The notes: generated by a model not told the origin, from the letters alone. DNA of 64,000 bases from SB11 sp943370295 (GCA_943370295.1 CALRQL020000003.1:273399-337398), one strand, 5' to 3'; shown: positions 53,101-62,812, numbered from the stretch's first letter. A program made the numbers and translations.

Positions 53101-56100
53101 TTTACATCGCCGTTTCTAAGATTATTGTCTTCACCTTCGGCATGCACAAACATGCGTAGGCGTTTGTAGTTACGAATATCAAAACGGGTGGTTTTAAATA
53201 CCCCGCGGGCATCTCCGTCTTTCAGGTTACAAAAACGTACCGATAGCGACTGCTCGTTTTGCTGTACGTTGTTTGGGGTGGTTACGTCCAACTCACGGAA
53301 GAAACCAGGAGGCAATACGTAGTTTACAGGTACACGAGTACCGTTTTCTTCAATATTTACAGTGGATACAGAGAAGGTGGTATTATCTCCGGGCGAGCCG
53401 GGAGGGGTTGGTACACCCACGCTAAGCGGTTTGGTGTAACGCCTCCAGTCTGCACGCACCAGCTGCATTTGTGCAAAACGTAGTACAACGGGTTGGTCAA
53501 AATCTTTAAGAAACAAACGCGCAAAACGGATGGATTTAAAATCGCTGATATTACCCACTTTGCGGCTGTATGAGTTAATGGGGATGCGAAGTTGGTACCA
53601 AGTTACCTGCTCTACTTGCCCATTAGGTAACGTAACAGGTACCGAGGCACTATCTGTTACATAGTTTCTGCCCACTATCAAAGAGCCGGGCTTCAAATCG
53701 ATTTTATACTGGTAGTATTCTTCAGTAATGTTTAAGCTGAAATCGCGGTTAATGTCCTCGTCGTCGGGTTGGTTGGTGCGTGTAATAGGATAACCGTCAG
53801 GTCTGAAGGTAGCGGGTTTAGAGTTTCCTTCTTGCCCGTTTATTTGTTGGTGGCGTTGCAAAATGCCCAAGCTTTGTGCATCAAACGCACCACTGCTATG
53901 GAATTTATAATTATCGCGGGCAGGGTCTTCAAGAGCGTTCAAATAAGCCGCTGAGGTAGCTCCGTGCGCATTGCGCATACTATCTAAGTACAGGGCAAAA
54001 ATTACACGCTCAGTGGCATCGCTCATACCATCCAGCCCCACGTCTTGGGCATCACGCACATCAGGGTCGGCATCAAAGGCATTGTTGATGGCAGGCACAT
54101 TGGGAACAATCGCCCACTCAGTAGTATCAATCAACGGAAGCGGGGTATTGGGTTTGGGCAATCCGTTTTCAAAACTCTTACGGGTATCGCGCAACACATC
54201 TTCTGATACTGACCCAAGGTTTAAATAAAGCGAGCCACCCGAAAGGTTGTTCGAGTTAAACTTACCGTCTTGTATCGTTCCGTTAGGCCCGGTAAGAAAA
54301 GGATCCATCATCCAAATCTCTACATAATCAATGTTGGCGGCCTCAAAGTCGTTTTGGTCAATACGACGCATTATACCTCCCCAACTGTTTCTTGGGTTAG
54401 CTAACTCTCCTTGTGCATTGAGGTTAGACACCGAGAAGTTGTAAGGGCCGGGTTTGTATGGATAATAGGCAAGGTCAAACGTAGGCAAGTTAGTAGGCAC
54501 CCCTTGTTGCAGCTGGCGGTTGGGAAATACTTCGGTTTGGTTTACCTGTCTTGTGTAGTGGTTTGACAGGATGGTTGCATCGCGCAGATTGGTTGGGGTA
54601 GGAGGGCTGCTGGTGGTAAGCTCGCTAAGGAAAATATTATCCAAAGAGTACCAAGCCAAGCGGGCACGGTTTTGGCCAAATTGAAGTGCGTTTGTTGGAG
54701 ATTGAGTTTCAGGAAACAAATCGGGTTGACCTTCCGGTGTGCTGGCAATAAACCAGCCGGTACCTAAACGTAAATCAAACGGAGTTTCGCTGGCCTCAAA
54801 GTCATCTATAAATGCAGTACCGCGTTGTCCAATAGTTTTAGGGTCGTGGGGAAATAGTTTAGCCCCTTCAAAACTAAACTGAATGTTTGAAGGCTCTTTG
54901 GTGCTGATAAACGGTAAGCGGTCAATCAAACGTGTTAACCCGCGCGATTCACGGCGTATGGTACCGTCAATGCCCACAATCGTGTTCAGTAAGGGTTCTT
55001 CACCAATGTTTACTTTTGGTGTGATAGGGCGCTCGTACAAGTGCATTACCGTACCACCCACAATAAAGTCTTTATCAATTTTGTAATCAAAGCGGGCACC
55101 CATCAAGGTTTTTTGCTGTATGCTGAAAAGGTTGTTGTTTTCAGAAGTTACTTTGATTACCGCACCCGAGTTAAGGATGCCTGTATTTAATATTTTAACA
55201 CGACCAACAGTATAATCAACGATATAATCCGTACCCTCTGTAAGCAAGGTTCCGTTGGCGGTTACCCGCACCGACCCTTTAGGCACGTTGATAGCATTCA
55301 GTGAAATTTCGGAGTTGGATGAGCCTTGATAACTTCCGCGAAGGAAGAATTTATTTTTTAATACTTCTTGTTGTGCCAGCCACTTGGTAGAGTCGTACAA
55401 GGCATCAAAGGCATAATAATCGGCGTTTTTCTGTTGCGTGAACTTCGTTCGCAAGTACCGTCCGAAGGGTTCCCTTACAGGGAAGATAATGCGACCCGTT
55501 GCTACGTTTATTGTTATACCGTCAAGAAAGTCGAAAATACCATCAGGCGTTGGCTCGTTTTGCTGGTTCACCCTGTCGCAATTAAGTACCGAAATAAGCG
55601 GTGTAGCGGTGGCAAAATTAGGTTCATCAGGCAATACGGGAATGTAATTCAAATCAGCACCGGTAGGGTCATCGGCGTAGATTACGTTTAGTTTAAACTG
55701 CTCTTTCTTAACACTGAAAGCACCTAATGAGTAGATGTTTTTCATCATCAAATCCCATATTGGCAGGTTGGTAGTAATGGTACTCCCTTTCAGCATTTTC
55801 AGCATTAGTACCTTAGGCTGGTTAGGGTCAGGCGATTGTATTTGGCGGGCAAATTCACCTACCCTGTACACCTGCCCATTCATAGTATATTCAAACGCTA
55901 CGGCAAGTATCTCATCATTGTTCAACTGCTGGTTTAGCGATATGTAACCCAAACGGGGGTTAAACGTAAACTCATTAGTACCCAATTGCCTTGCATTGTT
56001 CAATAACTGAAAATCCTGTATTGGGTTTAACCCCATGGTTTGGCGCAAATGGTTTACCGCATCGTTGCTTTCCCTTGCAGCAGCATTAGCAGGCAACTGC

Positions 56101-57326
56101 ATGGTGTTATACAAGGTGTTTGATGTGTTATCAGGGTTGATGGGTGCAGTGGGGTTTAGCCATTGGTTGTTATATGGAGTGGCTTCGCCCAAATCCATAA
56201 AACCTAATATATCGCGTGTGTTTTCAAACACCCCGGTGCGGTTGGTAACCCACACCTCAACGTTGGTGATCAATACAGGCGAATTAATAAAAGCCGGGGT
56301 ACTGCACCATTGGTCGTAGTTGTTAGCAAAATACTGGCTCAAAAAATAGTGACGGTTTACGTCGTAGTTATCAGCCTGTATATCAAAATTGGTTACTTGT
56401 GCGCCGCCCGTTACCTCAGTTTCTGTAGTTTGTCCGCGTTGTTGGGTAAATATGGTGGTAACCATTAAGCGACCAAACTGCATTTGCAGTTTAGCACCAA
56501 ACAAGCTTTGGCCGCCTTGTATCAAACTGCTGTTAAGGGGTAAACTCACGTTACCCAACTGCACGTTTTTAATAATGTCGTCTTCTTTACCTTCCCAGTT
56601 AAGGTTTATTTGGTTATCAAAATCAAAGGTAGCTTCAGTATCGTAGCGCCAGTTGGTTTTAAAGCGGTCGCCAATGGTACCCGTTAAGTTAAATTGTATT
56701 TTTTGACGAAAATCGAACTGACCGTTGCGTTGCTGACGTACTGTAAATGCGGGGTTACGTACCACGTTAAAATTCCACCCGAAGATAATCTCGGCAGAAC
56801 CTTGTGGTCTCAAATCCACCAAACCGCTACCAAACAAGCGGTCAATAATCTTAGGGCCCGTTTTTAGTTTATCAAAAATGTTACCGTTGCTTTGTACGTA
56901 GTTTTGGGCTTTTGAGCGTTGGCGGAAATAGTCTTGATTCTCTTTTTTGCGGCGTTCTTCAAGGTATTGTCCAAGGTCTTTTGTTTCAGGTAGTCTGTAA
57001 TCATCGCCGCCTACGGTTTGCTTCTCAACGTACTGTCCCGTTGACGAGTCATACACCACTTCTTTTTTAATGTTCGAAGGGTCTTCTAAATCAAGGCCGT
57101 TAGGCTCCTTGTCTTCAAAATTCTTTTTGTCTTTAATGGGATATTTCAGTTTAGAACTGTCTCCGGCCGTGCTGTCGCCCGGCCCCCCTTTTCTTTTGGT
57201 GCTGTCAGCATCAATATATTCCCCGGCTGCAAACCACGTGCGGTTTGCATTGGGTACAGTTATGGCAAGTATGGGCAATACGAAGCCCAACACCACAAAT
57301 AAAGCAACATTTTTTGGCGAACCCAT
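50115..57326 (-). CDS. sprA: Type IX secretion translocon protein SprA
   Basis: This 2403-aa protein forms the giant outer-membrane channel through which T9SS substrates pass. It has a signal peptide (VALFVVLGFVLPILAITV), a Pro/Ser/Lys-rich N-terminal part, and then a large strand-rich region with many repeated YNF/RFxRS-type strands. A low-complexity segment EEEGEGEDKKKKKKKKK lies at about residues 1925-1950. The length and order fit SprA/Sov of other Bacteroidota (about 2300-2500 aa). A run of eight C bases at 52623-52630 (eight G in the gene) lies in an intact frame. A TACTTTTG box lies about 48 bases upstream. ruvA is next, as in related genomes. Confidence 0.95.
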   Translation of the reverse strand: MGSPKNVALFVVLGFVLPILAITVPNANRTWFAAGEYIDADSTKRKGGPGDSTAGDSSKLKYPIKDKKNFEDKEPNGLDLEDPSNIKKEVVYDSSTGQYVEKQTVGGDDYRLPETKDLGQYLEERRKKENQDYFRQRSKAQNYVQSNGNIFDKLKTGPKIIDRLFGSGLVDLRPQGSAEIIFGWNFNVVRNPAFTVRQQRNGQFDFRQKIQFNLTGTIGDRFKTNWRYDTEATFDFDNQINLNWEGKEDDIIKNVQLGNVSLPLNSSLIQGGQSLFGAKLQMQFGRLMVTTIFTQQRGQTTETEVTGGAQVTNFDIQADNYDVNRHYFLSQYFANNYDQWCSTPAFINSPVLITNVEVWVTNRTGVFENTRDILGFMDLGEATPYNNQWLNPTAPINPDNTSNTLYNTMQLPANAAARESNDAVNHLRQTMGLNPIQDFQLLNNARQLGTNEFTFNPRLGYISLNQQLNNDEILAVAFEYTMNGQVYRVGEFARQIQSPDPNQPKVLMLKMLKGSTITTNLPIWDLMMKNIYSLGAFSVKKEQFKLNVIYADDPTGADLNYIPVLPDEPNFATATPLISVLNCDRVNQQNEPTPDGIFDFLDGITINVATGRIIFPVREPFGRYLRTKFTQQKNADYYAFDALYDSTKWLAQQEVLKNKFFLRGSYQGSSNSEISLNAINVPKGSVRVTANGTLLTEGTDYIVDYTVGRVKILNTGILNSGAVIKVTSENNNLFSIQQKTLMGARFDYKIDKDFIVGGTVMHLYERPITPKVNIGEEPLLNTIVGIDGTIRRESRGLTRLIDRLPFISTKEPSNIQFSFEGAKLFPHDPKTIGQRGTAFIDDFEASETPFDLRLGTGWFIASTPEGQPDLFPETQSPTNALQFGQNRARLAWYSLDNIFLSELTTSSPPTPTNLRDATILSNHYTRQVNQTEVFPNRQLQQGVPTNLPTFDLAYYPYKPGPYNFSVSNLNAQGELANPRNSWGGIMRRIDQNDFEAANIDYVEIWMMDPFLTGPNGTIQDGKFNSNNLSGGSLYLNLGSVSEDVLRDTRKSFENGLPKPNTPLPLIDTTEWAIVPNVPAINNAFDADPDVRDAQDVGLDGMSDATERVIFALYLDSMRNAHGATSAAYLNALEDPARDNYKFHSSGAFDAQSLGILQRHQQINGQEGNSKPATFRPDGYPITRTNQPDDEDINRDFSLNITEEYYQYKIDLKPGSLIVGRNYVTDSASVPVTLPNGQVEQVTWYQLRIPINSYSRKVGNISDFKSIRFARLFLKDFDQPVVLRFAQMQLVRADWRRYTKPLSVGVPTPPGSPGDNTTFSVSTVNIEENGTRVPVNYVLPPGFFRELDVTTPNNVQQNEQSLSVRFCNLKDGDARGVFKTTRFDIRNYKRLRMFVHAEGEDNNLRNGDVKAFIRLGTDLENNYYEYELPLLVTPNNSRDAQQVWPSENEINIALEEFYLAKQLRENAKAPLTQDFVYDMGGGKRITLKGLPDMSNVRVIMMGVRNPLKNDNPGADDGLEKCGEIWFNELRVVEFNNQGGEAATARMVTKLADLGTFTISGNYQSIGWGGIDKKLNDRSLNEIYLYDMQTSLELGKFFPAKWGITVPFFMQRGEQFIRPKYNPLNPDILLSTTLRTAQTEEQKQEILNAAEDYTARRSYNFTNVRKNRTGGGNAKLWDIENLNGSFSFQEVFRRNQQIAASLQRTWRGSVGYTFATGAKSIEPFKKIKGGKYMQLIRDFNFTLYPQSFSARADVDRYYARLINRNNDGPLTIVPILYDKNFTMNRVYDMRWDLTKSLKIDYQSTANARIDEPAGRIDQNEEPSKVDTIQNNLIGLGRTTNFTQVTNVNYTLPLAKLPLTDWITASTRYSANYGWTTAPPATSFLGNTIQNSQNYSYTAQFNMMNLYNKFPALRRINQNQPKQSKAEQKTETEEEEGEGEDKKKKKKKKKEESPLSGFGTALAKTLMMLKNASVNYTSTKGTTLPGFRHTPLYAGNDAERNAPGWDFVFGSQDPEVRYRMAREGFLSIDTQQNQYFIQTSKQEFSANATLEPIKDFRVELRFIRSHTQNLQSVFRYDEASDGFRDYGFQEQGSFQVGISTLRTALEKKFINTSSPSFDQMLNNRFIIAQRLANENPRSTSTSQTGFPQGYTNKNQDVLISSFLAAYTGKNASDQNLDLFPKIPFPSIRINYNGLSRLKAVKKFASSITLSSSYSSTYSVPQYTTLLSRTDSINPLDSNFYPKYEIRSVTINESFNPLIRIDINFINNVTANFEYKSSRTLALSLSNYSLSETRNVEFVIGLGYRAKEIYLPFKIGGRKPFLKNDLNIRIDFSIRDVATMRRDLQNLVTTPTQGQRILAIKPQIDYMLNEKLNLRFYYDRRVTTPATSNAFPTAITQGGISLRYTLQ

Positions 57327-57374
57327 TAAAACAGTTTCTTACTTACTTTCCTCAGTTTAGCTTTGGTTAGTTTC

Positions 57375-57382
57375 CAAAAGTA
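57375..57382 (-). promoter_or_regulatory. -7 promoter box TACTTTTG for sprA
   Basis: It matches TAnnTTTG on the minus strand, about 48 bases upstream of the sprA ATG, in the gap after ruvA. Confidence 0.5.
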
Positions 57383-57421
57383 AAGTTATCTCCGATAGGC
57401 TGTTATTTTTTGTAGTTACAA

Positions 57422-58021
57422 CTATAAGTTTTTTAGTGCAATTTTTATAATCTGTTCTACTTCAATATCTCCCTTCGCGTCATCCACAACTTTCTTCACC
57501 ACCTTTTCAACGTTGGCTCTGTTAAAGCCCAGCATAAGCAGTGCGCTAATTGCTTCTTGCCTTGCTGTGCTTTGTACACCGCTGCCTGCTGTGTGCATTT
57601 CAATACCTGTACTCTCTCCTTTTTTCACTTTATCCTGCAATTCAAGTACTAAGCGTTGAGCAGTTTTAGGGCCTATACCCTTAACCGCTTTAAGTAACGT
57701 GATATCTCCCGTTAATATTGCGTGGTTTAAATCGCCCGGAGTTAACGACGAAAGTATCATCCGCGCTGTTGAAGGACCTACGCCGTTTACCGAAATTAAA
57801 TTACGAAAAAGTGACCTTTCTCCTTCGTCGAAAAAGCCAAAAATGGTGTGGCTATCTTCTTTTATCGAAAGGTGGGTGAGTAAACGTACGTTCTCCTCGT
57901 CTTTAATTTTTTGGAATGTATATAAGGAAATTTGTGCCTCATAGCCAACGCCGCCACTGGTTTCTATCACTACCATTGTAGGCGACATAAAAGCTACCCT
58001 TCCTTTTATAAAAGCTATCAT
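57422..58021 (-). CDS. ruvA: Holliday junction branch migration protein RuvA
   Basis: This 199-aa protein binds four-way junctions and loads RuvB. Domain I is the OB-fold (MIAFIKGRVAFMSPTMVVIE, residues 1-20), two helix-hairpin-helix motifs are visible (ISVNGVGPSTARMIL and VKGIGPKTAQRLVLEL), and the flexible link leads to domain III (residues 150-199). ruvB is not in the window. It lies between purQ and sprA with gaps of 84 and 95 bases. Confidence 0.94.
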   Translation of the reverse strand: MIAFIKGRVAFMSPTMVVIETSGGVGYEAQISLYTFQKIKDEENVRLLTHLSIKEDSHTIFGFFDEGERSLFRNLISVNGVGPSTARMILSSLTPGDLNHAILTGDITLLKAVKGIGPKTAQRLVLELQDKVKKGESTGIEMHTAGSGVQSTARQEAISALLMLGFNRANVEKVVKKVVDDAKGDIEVEQIIKIALKNL

Positions 58022-58105
58022 CTTAATGAATATAAGCGGCTAAAGTAGCAAATTTTGTTGACGTATAAAGAGCCTTTGCAGCACCCGTTGCCTTGTGTAT
58101 GGGTT

Positions 58106-58804
58106 TTATACCGAGGCGGGTACTGTTATTTTTAGCAGGTTGGCAAACATTGCCACACCGTCGGTATTATATAGTTCGTCGGCTGATGCGCGCTCAGGGT
58201 GGGGCATCATACCAAACACGTTTTTTGTTTTGTTAGTTATGCCTGCAATATTATGCAAGGCACCATTAGGATTGGCTTTGGCGGTTACATTGCCTGCTTC
58301 ATCGCAATACCTGAAAAGTATTTGGCCGTTCTCAGTCAAACTTTTCATCGTTTCTTCATCAGCATAGTAGTTTCCTTCGCCGTGGGCAATGGGTATTTTA
58401 AGTGCTTTATTTTTATCTAAACCTGCTGTTAAAACGGTATCAGCTTCGGGCTTAATGTAAACGTTTTTGCAAATAAATTTACGGCTTTCGTTGTGCAACA
58501 AAGCACCGGGCAGTAATCCGCTTTCGCACAAAATCTGGAATCCGTTGCAAATACCCATCACATACCCGCCGTTGTTTGCAAACTCAATCACGCTGTTCAT
58601 AATGGGTGATAGCTTTGCAATAGCACCGCTACGCAGGTAATCACCATACGAAAAGCCTCCGGGAAGGAACACCATATCACAACCTTGCAAATCGGTATCC
58701 TTGTGCCAAAGCTCAACAACTTCTTGTTGGGTAACTTTTTTTAAAGTTTGTATTAAATCTTGGTCGCAGTTAGACCCTGGGAATATTACAACACCAAATT
58801 TCAT
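58106..58804 (-). CDS. purQ: Phosphoribosylformylglycinamidine synthase subunit PurQ
   Basis: This 232-aa class I glutamine amidotransferase supplies ammonia to PurL in purine synthesis. The nucleophile Cys lies in VMGICNGFQILCESGLLPGAL and the partner histidine and glutamate in GMMPHPERASADEL near the C-terminus. The N-terminal VVIFPGSNCDQDL is typical. The ATG at 58804 (MKFGVVIF) is preferred over 58825, which overlaps the TACCTTTG promoter box. purS and purL are not adjacent. Confidence 0.93.
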   Translation of the reverse strand: MKFGVVIFPGSNCDQDLIQTLKKVTQQEVVELWHKDTDLQGCDMVFLPGGFSYGDYLRSGAIAKLSPIMNSVIEFANNGGYVMGICNGFQILCESGLLPGALLHNESRKFICKNVYIKPEADTVLTAGLDKNKALKIPIAHGEGNYYADEETMKSLTENGQILFRYCDEAGNVTAKANPNGALHNIAGITNKTKNVFGMMPHPERASADELYNTDGVAMFANLLKITVPASV

Positions 58805-58822
58805 TAACGGGGAGATTTTGTG

Positions 58823-58830
58823 CAAAGGTA
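58823..58830 (-). promoter_or_regulatory. -7 promoter box TACCTTTG for purQ
   Basis: It matches TAnnTTTG on the minus strand and ends 18 bases before the purQ ATG. Confidence 0.6.
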
Positions 58831-58913
58831 AACAGTTTTTGTTATCGGTTGTTAGTTATTGAGTTATTCGTTCGCGGGCAAATAATTAAATGTTTAATGA
58901 TAGATGCCCAACA

Positions 58914-59537
58914 CTAACTCAACGTATAAAACTCTATCTTTTCAGTATTGTGAGATCGGATGATACCCGCAGAAATAAGGTTCACCAAAATTTTACTGGC
59001 TCGCCAGCGTGATATATTAATCAGCTTACAGTATTGTTTTAAGGTGATTTTATGATTTTTGGCAAGATAATCCAGCAAGGCTTGCTCTTTACTGGTAATT
59101 TGTATCAGCGTATCTTTTTGGGCCGCTTCACGTTTCAGCACATCTACCACAACTTTGCTGGCCAGCAGGCTTTGGTCTTTCACACGCACATACACCCACC
59201 ATTTTCCGTCATCGTCTTTGGCATAATAGGGTTTGTCTGAGCCTTCGGGCACAATAGCCTCCAGCACCACTTTGCCGTCAAGTTCCCATTCGTTTATCAC
59301 CAGTTCTACTGTAGGTTTGCAATAAAAATCACTGGCAAGGGTAAGCATGTATTTTTCATCTTCGGTACGAACGCCGGCAATGCTTTTATTATCGCGAATG
59401 CCCACCAACAATCTTCCCCCTTTGCGATTGGCAAAAGAAACGATGGTTTTGGCAATTTTTGAGGCACTGCTAATCTCTTGCTTAAAATCAAGAGTTTCGT
59501 TTTCACCCTTTTGTATCAGTTGCCTCAATTCTTTCAT
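58914..59537 (-). CDS. AlbA_2 (Schlafen-type) domain protein with C-terminal winged helix
   Basis: This 207-aa protein has an N-terminal AlbA_2 domain (ENETLDFKQEISSASKIAKT, then NRKGGRLLVGIRDNKSIAGV, about residues 12-60) and a second half with KDQSLLASKVVVDVLKRE. The last 60 residues look like a winged helix-turn-helix (LKQYCKLINISRWRASKIL). Such proteins are taken as ATP- or nucleic-acid-binding regulators; exact function is unknown. It stands alone between purQ and a divergent hypothetical gene. Confidence 0.82.
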   Translation of the reverse strand: MKELRQLIQKGENETLDFKQEISSASKIAKTIVSFANRKGGRLLVGIRDNKSIAGVRTEDEKYMLTLASDFYCKPTVELVINEWELDGKVVLEAIVPEGSDKPYYAKDDDGKWWVYVRVKDQSLLASKVVVDVLKREAAQKDTLIQITSKEQALLDYLAKNHKITLKQYCKLINISRWRASKILVNLISAGIIRSHNTEKIEFYTLS

Positions 59538-59649
59538 CGCACTTCAAGTATAAGAAATACAAGGTTGTTTTGTTTGGTTTTTTCAATTTTTTAGCCCTTT
59601 TATACAAACCATTTATCCATTTGGGTGTATATAAATAGATTTGATTTAT

Positions 59650-60183
59650 ATGGGTATTAAACATTTTTTCCTGAAAGCTAAAATACTGTTGTTAATGTTT
59701 ATTGCAGGCCTTTTTACATTACCTGCATTGGCACAAAACAAAGCTACTTTGCAAATGAGTGAATCGACTTTCGGCTATCGGTTTATCTACAATGGTGAAA
59801 AAATTTCGAAGTGGGAGTTAAAGTCGCTGATGAAAAGCGAAGACTCTACCTCATTCCAATACTTTAGAAAAGCACTGCGTTCAAGCGCATGGGAGCTGGC
59901 CACCGGATTGCCGGGAGGCGCATTGTTGGGCATCGAACTTTCAGATATTCTTGCCGGTAACGGTATAAACTATGCGCGCTTAACAAGCAGTGTGGCTTTG
60001 TGTGCCGTAAGCTCTTATTTCTATTTTCGTAAAGAGCGCAGTTACATACAATCGGTTCTTTCGTTCAACAAATACCTACAGCAAAAAGAGCCGAGCGTAT
60101 CAATAGGTTTTGGGGCAACCGCCAGTGGAGGATTAGGGCTTAAATTACTGATTTCTAAACCTGTGCGATCTTTTGCACACTAA
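59650..60183 (+). CDS. Hypothetical secreted protein
   Basis: This 177-aa protein has a signal peptide (LLLMFIAGLFTLPALAQ), then a mixed region containing a hydrophobic, glycine-rich segment (ATGLPGGALLGIELSDILAG), which may be membrane associated. I recognise no family. It is divergent from the AlbA_2 gene and lies 112 bases upstream of icd in the same direction. The ATG at 59650 is used because the upstream start would be TTG. Confidence 0.65.
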   Translation: MGIKHFFLKAKILLLMFIAGLFTLPALAQNKATLQMSESTFGYRFIYNGEKISKWELKSLMKSEDSTSFQYFRKALRSSAWELATGLPGGALLGIELSDILAGNGINYARLTSSVALCAVSSYFYFRKERSYIQSVLSFNKYLQQKEPSVSIGFGATASGGLGLKLLISKPVRSFAH

Positions 60184-60295
60184 CATGCCAACACTGTGTT
60201 TATTATACGGGTACTATGTTGTTTTTGGGTGGCATAATTAACGCTGCCTTGTTACCTTCGCGCCATCAAAAAAAAATATTTGATAAAGGTAGATA

Positions 60296-61759
60296 ATGGC
60301 AAAATATAAAATTTCAGTAGCAAAGGGCGATGGCATAGGGCCCGAAATAATGGATGCCGTTCTTTCCATATTTGATGCCGCTAAGGTGGATATTGAGTAT
60401 GAGTTTGTGGAAATGGGCAAAGATGTTTTTTTGAAAGGCTTTAATGCCGGAATGACTCTTGAGGCCGAGCGCAGCATTGAAAGCAATGGTATTTTGTTTA
60501 AAGGCCCGATGGAAACACCTAAGGGTAAAGGTATGAAAAGCATAAACGTTACTGCCCGCAAAAAGTGGAGTACGTTTGCCAACAAACGCCGCTTTCAAAC
60601 GCTTAACGGCGTAGAAACCGTTTACTCTAAAGCCGGGATACCGATTGATATTACCATCATCCGTGAAAACATCGAAGGTACTTACGGGGGTATTGAGCAT
60701 TTGAATACCCACGATGTGGCACTTTGCCGCCGTTTTATTACCCGCCCCGGTAGCGCGCAAGTTCATCGTTTTGCCTTTGAATTGGCTCGCCGTAATGGTA
60801 ACAAAACCGTGGTTTGCGGTCACAAAGCAAACATTATGAAAATTACGGATGGTATGTTTTTGGAAACCTTTTACGAGGTGGCCAAAGACTATCCGGATAT
60901 TGAAGCAAAGGATGTAATTATTGACGACTTGTGTATGAAACTGGTAGTGCGCCCCAACGAGTATGAGGTGGTGGTGCTTACTAATTTGCAAGGCGATATT
61001 GTATCTGATTTGTGTGCCGGTTTGGTAGGTGGTTTGGGCTTTGCCCCATCGGCCAATATTGGTGAGCGTATTTCGATATTTGAGGCTGTGCATGGCACTG
61101 CACCTGATATTGCAGGTAAAAACATAGCCAACCCAACATCGCTATTATTAAGCGGTATTATGCTGCTTCGCCACTTAGGCTTTTTTACTCAAGCAGATGC
61201 TATTGAAAACTCATTACTGTACACCCTTGAAACCGGCGTACACACCGGCGATTTCGGTGATAAATCAATACCGGCAGCAAACACTACCGAGTTTGCCCAA
61301 GCCATTATTAACAACTTAGGTAAACTGCCATCTAATACAACGCCGCGTAAATCTCCGGCTATTGATTATACATGGCAGAAACCTGTTTTCCCCGAAAAAC
61401 AGCCCATGATGGTTACTCCTAAAAAAGGAGAAGAAAAACTTATTGGTGCTGACTTTTTTGTTGAAACCGAATTACTTGCCGGTGATATTGCTGCAAAAGT
61501 GCAACCCATAGTACCCGAAGGATTTGAGTTGGTAATGATAAGCAACAGGGGCACGCAAGTATGGCCTGTAGGCTCAATATTTACAGAGTGTGTTGACCAT
61601 TACCGCGTTCGTATTGCTACCAAAGACCAAACAGCTACCGACTTGAATAAGATATTTGAGATAGCAGCTAAAGTGGGCGAATTGTTCTACGTATCTTCGG
61701 TTGAGATGCTGCGCAACTATGGCGATTTGCAAGGCTATAGCTTAGCACAAGGACAATAA
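60296..61759 (+). CDS. icd: NADP-dependent isocitrate dehydrogenase
   Basis: This 487-aa citric-acid-cycle enzyme converts isocitrate to 2-oxoglutarate. Visible features are the nucleotide/substrate site IIRENIEGTYGGIEH (about residue 122), the lysine-bearing GHKANIMKITDGMF (about 175), and the metal-binding LQGDIVSDLCAGLVGGLG (about 233). The family-typical C-terminal extension (about 330-487) is present, as in Thermus and Bacteroidota enzymes. The promoter may be the TACCTTCG box about 40 bases upstream. A strong terminator follows. Confidence 0.92.
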   Translation: MAKYKISVAKGDGIGPEIMDAVLSIFDAAKVDIEYEFVEMGKDVFLKGFNAGMTLEAERSIESNGILFKGPMETPKGKGMKSINVTARKKWSTFANKRRFQTLNGVETVYSKAGIPIDITIIRENIEGTYGGIEHLNTHDVALCRRFITRPGSAQVHRFAFELARRNGNKTVVCGHKANIMKITDGMFLETFYEVAKDYPDIEAKDVIIDDLCMKLVVRPNEYEVVVLTNLQGDIVSDLCAGLVGGLGFAPSANIGERISIFEAVHGTAPDIAGKNIANPTSLLLSGIMLLRHLGFFTQADAIENSLLYTLETGVHTGDFGDKSIPAANTTEFAQAIINNLGKLPSNTTPRKSPAIDYTWQKPVFPEKQPMMVTPKKGEEKLIGADFFVETELLAGDIAAKVQPIVPEGFELVMISNRGTQVWPVGSIFTECVDHYRVRIATKDQTATDLNKIFEIAAKVGELFYVSSVEMLRNYGDLQGYSLAQGQ

Positions 61760-61783
61760 GAAAGAGAAATTATAGTATATAGA

Positions 61784-61815
61784 ACGTCGCAAGGGAACCC
61801 TTGCGGCGTTTTTTA
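61784..61815 (+). terminator. Rho-independent terminator after icd
   Basis: A 12-bp stem with a short GAAC-type loop (CGTCGCAAGGG pairing with CCCTTGCGGCG) followed by TTTTTT. It overlaps the convergent symporter stop and could act on both strands. Confidence 0.88.
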
Positions 61816-62715
61816 TTGTGCAGTTTTAGCCTCTTTAGGTTCACGACTCACCAGCAACCCAAAAGCTGCTGTGGTAAAGAACGAAAACAGCGCATACACT
61901 GCCGCAGGGATTGCAATAGCGGGATTATTTAGCATATAAGGCCCGGCGGCAACGGCAATAGCCAACGCGGTGTTTTGTAAACCCACTTCTACCGATATGG
62001 TGGCTTGGCTTTTTAAATCAAGCTTAAAGTATTTGGCGGTATAAAAAGAAGCTACCATACCGCCTACGTTCAATAGCAACGTAAGGGGTACTACCCGCCA
62101 ATAATCGCGGATGGGAATGTTAATGTTTTCGTTATTCTCAACAAAAATGGCTCCCACCATTGCTACGGCTAAAAGAGCCGTCATAATGTATTTTAAGGGT
62201 TTACGCACCTTATCGGCAAAACGAGCCCAACGTCTGCGAATGTAAATCCCAATCGCAGCGGGGATAACCGTAATCAATAAAATTTGTATCAGTGTTTCCC
62301 AAAAAGGCAGGTGGATAGAAGCGTCTTGGTTCATATAAGCTCCCAAAGCCAAACTCACCAAAATAGGGATGGTAAACTGGGTAAGGAAACTATTAACCGT
62401 GGTAATAGAAACCGACAAGGCAAGGTTGCTATTAATAAGATAGTTTACAAGGTTTGAGGTAGCACCGCCGGGACAGGCTGCCAACAACACAATACCTACT
62501 TTTAACTCAGGGCTAAGACCGGGAATAATTAACGTGATTAAAAATGCCAATGCAGGCAGCAAAAGCATTTGCGCCAATAAACCAATACCAAGTCCCTTGG
62601 GGTTTTTAATGATGTTTAAAAAATCGCGACGGGTAAGTGATAGCCCCATGCCCACCATAATAAAAGCGAGGGTAGCGGGCAGCATGTATTGAGAAAAAAA
62701 CTTAGTCTCTATCAC
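61813..62715 (-). CDS. Bile acid:sodium symporter family protein
   Basis: This 300-aa protein has about nine to ten membrane helices and the BASS family segments GIVLLAACPGGATSNLVNYL (substrate and sodium site, about residue 95) and SVEVGLQNTALAIAVA near the C-terminus, which contain the crossover helices. Family members move bile acids, pantoate, pyruvate or similar organic anions with sodium; bacterial substrates vary. No linked metabolic gene hints at its substrate. Confidence 0.9.
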   Translation of the reverse strand: MIETKFFSQYMLPATLAFIMVGMGLSLTRRDFLNIIKNPKGLGIGLLAQMLLLPALAFLITLIIPGLSPELKVGIVLLAACPGGATSNLVNYLINSNLALSVSITTVNSFLTQFTIPILVSLALGAYMNQDASIHLPFWETLIQILLITVIPAAIGIYIRRRWARFADKVRKPLKYIMTALLAVAMVGAIFVENNENINIPIRDYWRVVPLTLLLNVGGMVASFYTAKYFKLDLKSQATISVEVGLQNTALAIAVAAGPYMLNNPAIAIPAAVYALFSFFTTAAFGLLVSREPKEAKTAQ

Positions 62716-62812
62716 TACGTATTGTGGTTAACGGCAATATTACACTTATAAAGCCATAAAAATATCGCTGTAATAAAAAATGTATGGTAATGCTATACAA
62801 CAAAACGCTAAG